This document shows, one piece after another, positions 10,068 to 21,896 of a DNA stretch of 64,000 nt. Source of the stretch: Panorpa germanica (Eukaryota; Arthropoda; Insecta; Mecoptera; Panorpidae). Under the pieces are notes generated by a model. It made no database searches, had not been told where the DNA came from, and saw only the letters and a program-made list of their open reading frames with translations. The stretch covers positions 62,001 through 126,000 of the forward strand of contig OY783212.1 of the NCBI GenBank assembly GCA_963678705.1, given 5' to 3'. Position 1 is the stretch's first letter. Every line of letters begins with the position of its first letter. The translations under genes were made by a program, and so were the position numbers.

Positions 10068-13000
10068 TTATTTGACTGAGTGAGTTATTTGGGTATGTAC
10101 ATCTATTTCAATAGAGTTTCTTGGGGGTAAAGGGGGTGGCATATCCGGTACAGATTTAGTTGTCTCCAATTCAATCCACCTCTCTCTCATCCGGTCCAAT
10201 CTCCAGGATATTAATTGCATTTGTGTAGGTTCAACGGCGGACACATAGCTGCGAGCACTTACCATGCTACCATCAGAACTACTACGCACGTAAGGAGGTC
10301 TGTATTTTGACATTGGAATTATGTAGTCAGGTCTGCCATTAATATCTGCCGTCAGCATGCAGTTAATATCTCGAGGCATCACCATGGCATCTGTGGGGTG
10401 GTGTTTCTTGAATAAAACCGCCCCCCGACCATGAGACCACTTTTTACGTCGATGAATGTAGAAATAAAGGAACAAAAGAACGATGATTAGGATTAAGATA
10501 ATGATTCCTGTAACACCCCCTACCACATAGGGCTGCAATATGAAAAATATACATTAATATCAATATACGAACTACTTGTAAACAATAGGGCCCCGCAGCC
10601 CCATCATCCACTCTGATTCAGTACTTCGAGTATTCTTACGAATGGGCTTGTGTCCTATGTCTTAATTTCTATAAAAGTGGGTTACTGGAACCTCAAATGT
10701 TCAATTATTTTTAATAACTCCTTATATGTTAGGAGATATTAACAATTAAAAAAGTCATTTTGTCTCTTTAATTATTAAAGGGATTCAACGTTGTACACAT
10801 TCCAAATGCATGTGACATCACAATCGCTGCCAACCTTACAGCTCATAAATCTCTGCTATATGTATTTATATATCAAATATTATTTAGAGCTATTTCAAAG
10901 AAGAATTAAATTCCAATATTATGTCTGCCTTAGCAGGGTTAAATAAAATAAAAACTTATTATTCTTTGACTTGACTTGATATTTCGACTACTAACAGCTA
11001 CAAAACATTACCACAGCACTGACCTAATCAACAAATAACTGACGTTAAAATGCATTTCACTTCATACAAATATGGCCGACCATTTCTAGCCCTAAAACTA
11101 CAATTCAATGTTTAATTGCTATATCTCCGTCAGTATTTAGATATTTAATAAAATAGACACACCAATACACATTTATTAGTGGTCGATTTTTCAATCAACA
11201 ATTGAAAAATCGACCACTAATAAATGAGGACACAAGCCCATTTAAGATTTTATATAATTACCATATTCTTGTTTGAAATCCATGTTTGATCCTCCCATTT
11301 CAATAGGGTTTGAAACCCCCGGCAGTTAAATGGTGAAATGACGGTACTGTTTTTGTTCAAACCACAGATTGTGTAGCTACAATTTTTAGCAAGACCCTTG
11401 ATTTCAATAACATTATAACTGACATAGCAGCCAATACTCTCACTATTAACATCATTTTTCGTGACGTCATAATCAGACTTAAAATACAATACTATTTCAG
11501 ACTTAGACACGGAAACAGTAACCGCATCATTATTTTGCGAAAATTTCATATTAAAACCTTCCTCATACGTAAAAATTGTTTCTTCTGTTACTTGAAGAAA
11601 ATTGTATTGTATTTTGGAAGTGCCTGAAAATTTGAGTGTAGTGTTCTTTTGGCAGTTAACTATGATAAGGTTTGAATCTTTAATATCTGATTCAGTAGTA
11701 GTTAGAGATGATGTCGGTATAGATGGCAGCTCTGTTGGTAAAGATTCAGATGACTCTGTATCTGTTTTTAAAGTTTCATCGCTTGTAATTCCAGTTGACA
11801 AAGTAGATTCTCTAGTTGAACTTGTATCTGAACAATTAATAAAATCATAATCACGCATTTTGATAGCACCACAATAAGGTTCATCTGGAAAAGAATTGTT
11901 ATACGCCTTTAAGTAATGCTGCAACCATTCTAACTTACAATCACATATCCAATTATTTGAGGATAAATATATTTTAGTACGTGGTATTAAATCCTTTATT
12001 GTATTTTCAGTCATTGTTGTCAATGCATTATTATCTAAAAAAATTTGTCTGACACTCGAGACCATGTTTGTGAAAGCTTTTTCATCGATTTGCGTAATTC
12101 CACTACGCTGTAAATACAAACTTTGTACAGAATTTAAACCAGCAAATGTCGAAGGTAATATTTTTCCAAAGTTGCAATCAGTTAATTCCGCTACTTCCAA
12201 TTTATTCATTGCGTAATTTCCGGTTACATTTTGTAATTCCAACGGTTGAGGCACATTAATCAAGTATAGATGTATTAAATTATAGCTCACTGGTTCCATT
12301 ACTGTGTAATCTACTTCTGTCAATCGTACTTTTTCGAAACGTAAATTTTCCAGAGAAATTAGATTGTAAAAGACATTATCCTTTAAATGTGATACCATTA
12401 GATCAATTAATTGTAAATCTTTTAGAGTCCTAAAGCAAGACTTGTCGAAAGATAATGGTTCTATATTTTCTAGAGTACATGATTCAATGCGTAAAAGCAG
12501 GATATTAAGATTTATTTCCAACCAATTTGGTTTTATTGCTCTGTTCGGGAATGTGGACTTAGTAATTATAAGTTTTTCAATTTCCTGACAATCTGAGCCC
12601 TGTAAAATACAAAAGTACGTTTTAAAATTGTTATAAGCAAAAAATATGATCAGTTGAACACAGGTCTGGCAACAATACTACTAAATTTTTCAATTTCCAA
12701 TTATATTACTTTTTGCAAAATATAATTATTGTTTGATGCATTAATTAATTAATTAAAAAATTCGCTATAAGTAATGTCAAATTCATATTAATTCAATTCA
12801 AATAGTAAATGGGCTTGTGCCCTATGTCTTAATTTCTATAAAAGTGTACTATATATTGATAAAGTGGGTTACTAGAACCACTAGAATGTTCAATTATTTT
12901 TTAATAATTCCTTATGTGTTAAGAGATATTAAAAATTAATATCTCTTTAATTATTAAAGGGATTCAAGGTTGTACACATTCCAAGTGCATGTGACATCAC

Positions 13001-16000
13001 AATCCTAGTGTAAGGTTACCAACCTTACAGCTCATAAATCTCTGCTATATGTATTTATATATCAAAATATCAATTATTATTTACCTCCTCATTTTTTAGT
13101 GGTCGATTTTTCAATTGTTGATTGAAATTGATGTTAATAAATGTGTATTGACGTGTCTATTTTATTAAATATCTAAATATTGACGGAGATATAACAATTA
13201 AAAATTTGAATTGTAGTTTTAGCGGTAGAAATGGTCGGCCATATTTGTATGACGTGAAATGCATTTTAACGTCAGTTATTTGTTGAGTAGGTCAGTGCTG
13301 TTGTAATGTTCTGTAGCTGTTGGTAGTCAAATAATCAAGTCAAGTCAAAGAATAATAAGTTTTTATTTTATTTAACCCTGCTAAGGCAGATATAATATTA
13401 AGATTTTATTGACTGATAGCCAGTATGATGTCGTATGGAGCAGAGGTTTGGGGGTGGAAGGAACAAGAAAAGTTGGAAAGAATACAGGTGAGATATATGA
13501 AATGGGTACTAGGGCTGGACAGGTGCACGCCAGGATACATGGTGATGGAGGAGCTAAAGAGGGATAAGATACGAATTAAAACAGGGGAAAGAGCGGTAAA
13601 ATACGAGGAGAAATTGAACAGAGCGGAAAGCAAAATTTTAAAGAAAATAAGAGAGGATAACATAAAGAATGGGGGGGGAGGAGGTCCAAAAAAGAGAAAA
13701 GAATACTTTGAAAGGAATGGAATGGCGATCGAGGAGGCAGAGAGGAGAAGAGAAGGTGGCGCAAGTGTGGCAGAGGAGCTAAGGAGAAGGGATAAGGAGA
13801 CACAACAGCAGGAGAGAATGGGAAATATAGAAAAAAGTAACTACAATAAAAGATATAAGAGGTTCTGGGAAAATAATGTGCCTCAGTACCTTATAGAAAA
13901 AGACATAAAACACATAAGAAGAACAGCAAGGTTTAGATTGGGAAATGAGGAAAAAGGAAACAGATACTGGGAAAAGAGTGAGGAAAGAAAGTGTAGAATG
14001 TGTGGAGCGGAGGACGAAACACTGGAGCACATTAAGTTTGAGTGTAAGGAAAAAGTAGCAAGCAAAAGGAATATTGGCCAGCTACTAAAGGGAGGCAGTG
14101 AAGGAAAGAGGTGGATGGCGGAAATAGTAAGAAGGAAAGGAAAAACAGGAGAATAATAGAGAGGGTCAAAAGAAGAAGAAGCAGAAAGCACTTTTGGAAT
14201 TAGTAAAAGTCGAGAAGATTTTAAGTTTATTTTAAGTTTAGTTTTAAGTTTGGAATGTATATAGGAATGAAATGTATTAGAAATATAATACTGTAGATTG
14301 TAAAGCCGAAAGGCATACACAATTAATATATAAATAATATTAAGATTTTATTGTTCCTTGAAATAGCTGTAAATAATATTTGATATTTTGATATATAAAT
14401 ACATATAGCAGAGATTTATGATCTGTAAGGTTGGTAACCTTACACAAGGATTGTGATGTCACATGCACTTGGAATGTGTACAACTTTGAATCCCTTTAAT
14501 AATTAAAGAGACAAAATGACTTTTTTAATTATTAATATGTCTTAACATATAAGGAGTTATTAAAAAATAATTGAACATTTGAGGTTCTAGTAACTCACTT
14601 TATCAATATATAGTACACTTTTATAGAAATTAAGACATAGGACACAAGCCCATTCCGATTCGTAATAAAATAAGTTACCTCGATTAGTGGTGCCAGTGCC
14701 TCGCTAATATTCTCCTCTTGGCCTAAGTTAGTGCAGGTAAAGGTGCAGCCGCTCCTTGAGCATGCATTTATTGCGTTGCTTAAATGTTGAACTCGGTTAT
14801 CTACTTCCGATATTTTATTTTGTGTACCTGAAGATTTTGTACTTGCATCTTCCATTGTCATAGTGACCATGACAAATGAAAACAGCAAAATGAAACCAAG
14901 GACGCAAACCACCGATGCAAGTATACGATTCCATTTTTGGTACCACTGCTGTTTTAATAGAGCGAGCCTGAAAAATAGTTAGAATTAGTCCTATTCATTT
15001 TAATATTAAGTTTATATTTGTTTTTATTTTTATAATAAAGTTCGTCCAAATCAGTGCGATTCTAACTTTATACGTGTAACGTGTAATACATCGGCATGCT
15101 TTATCGGTAGTACGTATTTACTGAGACAGTTTTATATGTTTATACAAGAGGGGAATATAACGGAGAATCCGAGTTCGGGATTGTCAATGAAATAGTTCAA
15201 ACTATAAGAGATGCGGCGACTGATACTTAAAACAAGTTGTGGGGTATAAACTGCCGATATAACTAAAAAGCACTGACTCACTTATTTTTCTATAATGTAT
15301 ATAGAAACGAATAAGATAAAATTCATTATCGTATTATAGATTTATACCGTTCCTATAAAATCTTTTAAGTATAAGTCGCCGCCGAACTCTCGTGATTTGG
15401 ACTATAGTGATTGTTGAGAGACAAGAAGGATGGTGGAGATAGGAAGAAGAAGAAAGAACAAAGGAGGAGAAACCGGGAGGCGGTGTAGAGAGGGTGGAAA
15501 GCAAAGTGCCCAGTAAACGTTTTGGAGTTATTTTGACATCATATTGAAGATGCATAATTGATGAAAGTTTATTATTTGCATATATTAAGGAGGTACGTAC
15601 GTTAAGGAGGTTGTCGTACCGTCAATGCAAAAAGTTTATCTCTCGGTAATACAAAATGCAAGTAGTTTAATAAATGAAAAATTACCTATAATTAATATCA
15701 AATTTATATTAATTCAATTTAAATTCAAATTAAATATTTTGAAAAAGGAATTTAGCAACGCAGTAAATTTACATGTGTTGACGCATGTGTGATTTGGTTC
15801 TTTGACAAATAAATTGTTATATTTTATATAATATTTATTCCGATTTTGAATTTCCCGCTCAAATTGGCATTTGCTACGTTGCCGGCTTATAACCTACACT
15901 TACTGTTTCTTACTGGATTTATTTAAATATTTTCGTGAATAGGTATCCTTTTGATAATTTTCTTTTTGCAATAGTTGTAGAAAAGATTCTTTTATGTACA

Positions 16001-16445
16001 CCTAGTTTTTGAAAGCCGTGTCACCATTTTTTAATAGTTAAAAGTTATATTCTGTTGTGAAATTGAGTTAAAAATTATGAATTGTATGGAAAATGACTAT
16101 TTTTAATCATGTATAAAAAGAAAACTATGAACCCTAGGTTTCTAAAATTTTGAGACAGCATGTATTTTAACTATTTATAACGACCCTCTAAATTTCACGA
16201 CGTTTTCATCATTTACGTTAACGTCCTGTACCTCCTTAAACAATCCACACAATATAAAGCAGAAAATGAACATGTCTGTTTTTTTTAATGTCATCGTATA
16301 TTCGGTGAAAACAAATTAAAAAAATGTTCGTATATGAACGAAAAAACGAGTATGAATTGTGAAAAGAAATTGCTACTATATTTGAATAAACTTACCTCGT
16401 ATTCGTCTCTTTGTTTAAAGTAACTGACTGATGCGTAATCCTCAT
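10068..16445 (-). CDS. Leucine-rich-repeat transmembrane protein, 4 exons
   Basis: Exons: 16445-16396, 14967-14679, 12599-11262, 10532-10068. All joins keep frame and use GT-AG sites, giving about 713 residues. Residues 1-31 are polar, followed by a hydrophobic stretch at about 32-54. Leucine-rich repeats span about 140-325 and end in a cysteine-rich C-terminal cap (CDCKLEWL...C...C, about 329-370). A Ser/Thr-rich linker and a further ectodomain follow, then a second membrane segment at about 562-585 with a basic stop-transfer HRRKK. The cytoplasmic tail carries a PPPLPPR SH3-ligand motif (691-697). Likely a plasma-membrane adhesion or receptor protein; ligand unknown and I do not recognise a named orthologue. 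The ATG at 16445 is tentative because no upstream in-frame stop was seen nearby. A polyadenylation signal overlaps the stop codon (TCAAATAAAAT). Confidence 0.82.
10641..11242 (-). mobile_element. MITE family 1 copy filling intron 3 of the LRR gene
   Basis: 602 bp of the 729-bp intron (10533-11261). It belongs to the short-palindrome subfamily (CAATCGCTGCCAACCTTAC). Near its A end a local inverted duplication (11166-11223) creates a hairpin with about 21-bp arms, GTGGTCGATTTTTCAAT opposite its complement. Confidence 0.93.
12808..13086 (-). mobile_element. MITE family 1, B-end half only
   Basis: Starts with the intact terminal repeat, then breaks off after the internal TATTATTTAC. It is joined directly to the A end of a second copy in the opposite orientation. 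Lies in intron 2 of the LRR gene. Confidence 0.88.
13087..14654 (+). mobile_element. MITE family 1 copy split by a nested LINE
   Basis: The A half is 13087-13411, lacking the outermost ~13 bases. The B half is 14354-14654, with an intact end. The two parts are separated by a LINE fragment flanked by a 20-bp duplication of MITE sequence. The order of events is therefore clear: MITE first, LINE later. Confidence 0.93.
13412..14333 (+). mobile_element. 5'-truncated non-LTR retrotransposon (LINE) with 20-bp target duplication
   Basis: A 922-bp insertion flanked by ATAATATTAAGATTTTATTG at 13392-13411 and 14334-14353. A 243-residue frame (13425-14156) matches the C-terminal part of an ORF2 protein. 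It starts with SYGAEVWGWKEQEKLE, then GLDRCTPGYMV, then a CX2C-type zinc motif (CRMCGAEDETLEHIKFEC), which is typical of insect LINEs annotated as jockey/R1-like. The 3' tail ends TAAAGCCGAAAGGC then an AT-rich run. The upstream reverse transcriptase and endonuclease are absent. A second copy of the same tail sits at 30624-31109. Confidence 0.9.
15195..15402. mobile_element. TA-flanked 208-bp MITE (family 3), copy 1
   Basis: TA dinucleotides at 15193-15194 and 15403-15404 bound a 208-bp element with long terminal inverted repeats (consensus GTTCAAATTACGAGAGTTCGGCGG). It is nearly the same as 22932-23139. TA duplication is the mark of Tc1/mariner transposases (established), so a mariner-type MITE is inferred. 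Intron 1 of the LRR gene. Confidence 0.85.
15585..16239. mobile_element. TTAA-flanked MITE (family 2), copy 2
   Basis: 655 bp, bounded by TTAA at 15585-15588 and 16236-16239. The left end is disturbed: TTAAGGAGGTACGTACG is followed by a second TTAAGGAGGT. About 100 bp present in the other copies is missing just inside that end. Intron 1 of the LRR gene. Confidence 0.85.
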
Positions 16446-17177
16446 TCCTGTATTACTTAATGTCGTTGACACATTATCACTTTATTCAAATTAGATCTTG
16501 ACAGCAAAGTAACACTCTCTGCATATTGTTGTCCAGTTGGATGTCGGTTCATGAAAATGACCAATACTAATAACAGTAATAGCATATGATTATTATAATT
16601 ATCAGTTCAATATAGATGAATGTATTGTACCGAAAAGTATTCCGATTAGAAGGTTTAACTAGACCATCTGTTAATGTCAATGTAAGTCTTGATAATTTGT
16701 GATACAATGCAGATTGCCTATGTCGTGTTCAATTGTGTGTCTAAACATTGATATGTTTAAAATGACAGCACTACCCCGATGTTAGTATTTTTACCTCCAA
16801 TATCGAAATACTGAAAAGATTTAATGACATATTGTTTTGATTCTAACGACATAATCCGCCATGATTCAAAAGTGACGAGTCTTAAAGAAGAGATCAGGAA
16901 CATAGCGCCAAGCTATATAATACGATACTTAACCATTTCTTCTAGCGAAATATAGATGGCGATACTATACAGCAGGTTAAATATTATCACAAAAAAACTA
17001 TGTTTTTTTATGTTTAAATCGTTTTATGTAAGTAACTATAAACGCGAATCAAAATCTAAAGCTGCAATTAGTTAGATGAATAACGTATCTACATTTTAAG
17101 CTTTCTTCCACTGACTTTTAATGAGTTGAAACCGTAAAAATAAGTTTTGAAAATTAATGTAGCTATATTTTCTAGTT
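16446..17177. other. Upstream region of the LRR gene, no defined feature
   Basis: Should contain the 5' leader and promoter of the LRR gene on the minus strand. I see no clear TATA box or conserved motif. Confidence 0.35.
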
Positions 17178-17702
17178 AATGGGCTTGTGTCCTCATTTTT
17201 TAGTGGTCGATTTTTCAATTGTTGATTGAAATTGATGTTAATAAATGTGTATTGGCGTGTCTATTTTATTAAATATCTAAATTTTGACGGAGATATAGCA
17301 ATTAAAAGTTTGAATTGTAGTTTTAGCGCTTGAAATGGTCGGCCATATTTGTATGACGTGAAATGCATTTTAACGTCAGTTATTTGTTGAGTAGGTCAGT
17401 GCTGTGGTAATGTTTTGTAGCTGTTGGTAGTCAAATAATCAAGTCAAGTCAAAGAATAATAAGTTTTTATTTTATTTAACCCTGGTAAGGCAGACATAAT
17501 ATTGAAATTTCATTGTTCCTTGAAATAGTTGTAAATAATATTTGATATTTTGATATATAAATACATATAGCAGAGATTTATGAGCTGTAGTTATTAAAAA
17601 GGAGTTATTAAAAAATAATTAAACATTTGAGGTTCTAGTAACCCACTTTATCAATATATAGTACACTTTTATAGAAATTAAGACATAGGACACAAGCCAA
17701 TT
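17178..17702 (+). mobile_element. MITE family 1 copy with internal deletion and a possible target duplication
   Basis: 525 bp; about 100 bp is missing around the internal palindrome. This is the only copy with a convincing flank match: TTCTAGTT on the left (17170-17177) and on the right (17702-17709, sharing one ambiguous end base). Confidence 0.92.
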
Positions 17703-18122
17703 TCTAGTTTTTAGTAGAGAGAGTATTAGAGTGTTATATAAGTAAGCCCCTTACAGGCGAATGTGACATGTGTTATACATTTTGGATTATATGATAACGT
17801 TGTCACAGACTACAATTTATATATTTCAATATTTATTTTACACCATTATCCACTTCAAAGTGTTAATCACCTAATAGCTTAATACCGAAACGTTGTATTA
17901 TTATTTGAACAAACATATTCCAATTAAGATTGAACAAAATAACCAAATTTAACAGAAGAATTTTTTTATTAAATATTTATAAACCTCATTAACGATTACT
18001 CCTCCGTCGCAAAGCAAAGTTTGTTTAACTATTTAATTTAAATTTAACAAAATAATTCTTAATTTCATTTCAATTTTTTTTAACTTTATCTATCATAATA
18101 AACGACATTCTCAGAGCGGTGG
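17703..18122. other. AT-rich intergenic stretch, nothing recognised
   Basis: No gene, RNA or repeat that I can support between two MITE copies. Confidence 0.5.
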
Positions 18123-18730
18123 CCTCATTTTTTAGTGGTCGATTTTTCAATTGTTTACTGAAATTGATGTTAATAAATGTATATTGGCGTGTCTAATTTA
18201 TTAAATATCTAAATATTGACGGAGATATAGCAATTAAAAATTTGAATTGTAGTTTTAGCGCTAGAAATGGTCGGCCATATTTATATGACGTGAAATGCAT
18301 TTTAACGTCAGTTATTTGTTGAGTAGGTCAGTGCTGTGATAATGTTTTGTAGCTGTTAGTAGTCGAAATATCAAGTCAAGTCAAAGAATAATAAGTTTTT
18401 ATTTTAGTTAACCCTGCTAAGGCAGACATAATATTGAAATTTTATTGTTTCTTGATATAGCTGTAAATAATATTTGATATATAAATACATATAGCAGAGA
18501 TTTATGAGCTGTAATGTTGGCAGCGGTTGTGATGTCACATGCATTTGGAATGTGTACAACGTTGAATCCCTTTAATAATTAAAGAGACAAAATGACTTTT
18601 TTAATTGTTAATATCTCTTAACATATAAGGAGTTATTAAAAAGTAATTGAACATTTGAGGTTCTAGTAACCCACTTTATCAATATATAGCACACTTTTAT
18701 AGAAATTAAGACATAGGACACAAGCCCATT
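18123..18730 (+). mobile_element. MITE family 1 copy lacking the outermost A end
   Basis: Begins at CCTCATTTTTTAGTGG, so about the first 14 bases of the terminal repeat are missing. The B end is intact (CACAAGCCCATT). Short-palindrome subfamily. Confidence 0.92.
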
Positions 18731-19517
18731 ATCTCATTTTTTATATAGTCGACACATAGTAAAACTATGCAATGACGAACATTGCTAGTTATTATCTAAT
18801 ATTCCCATTACTTCATTTATGGTTCATTTCTTAACTTAATGAGTATACCAAATCAACTTTCGTTAAATCCACAGTTAATCCATACTCTGAATTCAACCTA
18901 AGTTAAATTATTAATATATAATAGAAATCAAATAAATCAAAACGTTTTAACTACTCTAATAAGCCTTACTATAATCGATATAGTATGGGTAACTTAATTT
19001 TGCAGTTTCCTTCATTATCATCAATTGGCTTAGGTGCTTTATATTGGTCCTCTGCATCATTTTTTAATACGATTGTAATATAATAGAACGTTTAAAGCAA
19101 ATATATTTACTTAAAAATTTATTAAAGTTTTTATCACAAGGTATAGAATGTATATTGGTAAAAACTTTAATCCTTATTTTTCAAAGAGTTATAAAATGTA
19201 TAAGCAGAAGTATGTAATCAGTATGCCTAATATGCGCACGCAGATTTTAAACGAATATCGCTCAAGTGGTTTTGTAATGTCAGTTTGCAATTGATTTATG
19301 TCATTTATGTTGTAAAGTAATGTACATGGAAAGATAATACTAGTTGTAATTCAATAGGATGATGTACAAGTATTACATACAAAATTTATTCTAATCTAAA
19401 TGTGAGTAACAAAGCATTTGTACATTTAATTTGAATACTTATATAATACCATTTGTAGATAAGGTTATTTCTTTACCAGTTACAGTTTGTAAGCTGTATA
19501 CATTCAATATTATTACA
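18731..19517. other. Upstream region of the SLC25A51-like gene
   Basis: AT-rich, presumably holding the promoter and 5' leader of the carrier gene. No motif is clear enough to name. Confidence 0.35.
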
Positions 19518-21825
19518 ATGGATGAAAAGATCATTAAAGAGGCATCAACTGATGATCATGTCAGAAATATAGATTCTCAAAGCGAATATAGTAAAGAGAT
19601 TGTAATTCGTCTTCCTGTTCACACTGGGGTGGACTGGAGAGAGTTTTTGTGTGGGTGGGGTGCTGGCACAATGAATATTACTGTAACATATCCCATAAAT
19701 AAAGTGATTTTTCGACAAGTGAGTTTAATCATCAACATTACTCCTTTAAAAGCACACCAGAATCACTACATAAAATTCATTACATCACTTAATTATGGAT
19801 TAACACTTAACAATAATTAAATTGTTGATGATAAGACTCAGTATTGGATATTGAGCCTTATCACCGACGATTAATTATAGACGACATTCAAATGAAATAA
19901 TAATTTAAGTTGACATTTCTAATTTGACAGATATTTTTTTTTTTACATAATATATATGTTCTTAAGATTCTAACCAAATGAGACAGATAGGAACGGTTTG
20001 AAAATATAATTAAATATGTTATTTATTAAAAAACGAATTATTGGCGGTTTATTTGTTTAATTTGTTTTATATTTTGTTATATTTATAATACATACCTTCA
20101 ATGGGCTTGTGTCCTATGTCTTAATTTCTATAAAAGTGTACTATATATTGATAAAGAGGGTTACTAGAACCTCAAATGTTCAATTATTTTTTAATAACTC
20201 CTTATGTGTTAAGAGATATTTACAATTAAGTCATTTTATCTCCTTAATTATTAAAGGGATTCTACGTTGTACACATTCCCTGATCATGTGACATCACAAT
20301 CCTTGTGTAAGGTTACCAACCTTACAGATCATAAATCTCTGCTATATGTATTTATATATCAAATATTATTTACAGCTATTTCAAGGAACAATAAAATTCC
20401 AATACTATGTCTGCCGTAACAGAGTTAAATAAAACAAAAACTTATTATTCTTTGACTTGACTTGATTATTTCGACTACCAACGGCTACAAAACATTACCA
20501 CAGCACTGACCTAATCAACAAATAACTGACGTAAAAATATGGCTGACCATTTCTAGCGCTGAAACTACAATTCAAATTTTTAATTGCTATATCTCCGTCA
20601 ACATTTAGATATTTAATAAAATAGACACGCCAATACACATTTATTAACATCAATTTCAATCAACAATTGAAAAATCGACCACTAAAAAATGAGGACACAA
20701 GCCCATTGTATCTAGTCAATTACCTTCAATGGTAAATCTACTTACATCCGAATACGGTTGGATACATACATCTTCATACGGTATTCACATATTGTGGAAC
20801 AACACAATAAATAAAATAAATGCATATAATATTTAATTGTAAAACGATAAATAAAAAAAATACGTTGTATAAAACAAATTTAAATAAACTTGGTGATTGT
20901 GACTTGTCATAAATCATTGCAGTTAATTGAAAAATTCACAATTTAAATAATATCTCGATACAACGTGGTCAATAATTTTAATTTTCACGAAGTTTCTACA
21001 TTACGTTAGGTTTTTCTCAATAATAAATTATATTCTCCATAACGAACCGTGTTAAAATTACAAAATTTTGATTTATTTTTTTCATCATTTTAGATGCTAC
21101 ATGGAGTAACTCCAAAGGCAGCTATAATGGAACTATATACAGAAGGTATTTGGTTTTTATACCGTGGTGCGTTGCCTCCTCTATGTCAGAAAACACTATC
21201 TATGTCTATTATGTTTGGAGTATTTGAAGAGTGCAGAAAACCATTAGTAGAACAGGCAAAAATGAATCCATATATTGCAAAAACAATAGCTGCAATCACA
21301 GCTGGGTCAATAGAAGCAACTTTAATGCCTTTAGAAAGAATTCAAACCCTTCTAGCCACCAATGATTACCATAAACACTTCAAGAATACACCACATGCAT
21401 TTAAGTATATTTGGAAGCACTATGGGGTAAAAGAATATTACAGGGGATGTGTACCTATTTTAATACGAAATGGATCGTCAAATGCACTTTTTTTTATACT
21501 TAGAGATGAAGCACAAGAACGTTTTAATAAATTTGATAAAGCTATCTACAATACATTTAAAGAGTTTTTGTGTGGAGCTTTCCTAGGAGTCGTCTGTAGT
21601 ACAATTACCTATCCTTTGAATGTGTGTAAGGTTGCTATGCAAAATCAGTTAGGAGGATCGTATACTAGTTATATTAATGTTTTCAGACAAATTTACCATG
21701 AACGAGGAGGTAAAATTAGAAATATTTATTATGGCCTGGGTTTAAATTGTACTCGAGCCTTTTTTAGTTGGGGTGTTATGAATACAGCATATGAAGCAAT
21801 TAAAAAAGTGGTTTATAATTTTTGA
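19518..21825 (+). CDS. SLC25A51: Mitochondrial carrier, SLC25A51-like (NAD+ transporter family), 2 exons
   Basis: Exons 19518-19718 and 21094-21825 (GT-AG, phase 0) give 310 residues, close to about 300 in the family. Three carrier repeats are visible, with the signature helices YPINKVIFRQ, MPLERIQTLL and YPLNVCKVAMQ. Phrases such as YRGALPPLCQKT, EYYRGCVPILIRNG and SWGVMNTAYE follow human SLC25A51/52 closely. Human SLC25A51 imports NAD+ across the inner mitochondrial membrane (established), so the same role is inferred here. The intron falls directly after FRQ of the first signature. The ATG at 19518 is chosen over longer non-ATG frames. The 1375-bp intron contains a MITE (20100-20707). Confidence 0.9.
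20100..20707 (-). mobile_element. MITE family 1 copy in the carrier gene intron
   Basis: 608 bp with both terminal repeats intact. It is internally shortened around the TGACGT...AATGCATTT segment. No target duplication is apparent, although ACCTTCAATGG recurs just beyond the right end (20731). Confidence 0.93.
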
Positions 21826-21896
21826 ACGAAATATATATATATATATATATACTAGGCGTTAAATTTTTTATTCTAATACAAAATTATCATTTGTTG

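Noticed and set aside
13883..14320. 145-residue minus-strand frame
   Set aside because: Antisense shadow of the LINE ORF2 C-terminus.
20109..20291. Small plus-strand frame repeated at several places ([16 protein letters not shown])
   Set aside because: It is the translation of the MITE family 1 B end and appears wherever that end does.
20724..20742. Target duplication for the MITE at 20100 (ACCTTCAATGG on both sides)
   Set aside because: The right-hand match lies about 24 bp beyond the element end and overlaps the terminal bases on the left, so it cannot be a simple duplication.
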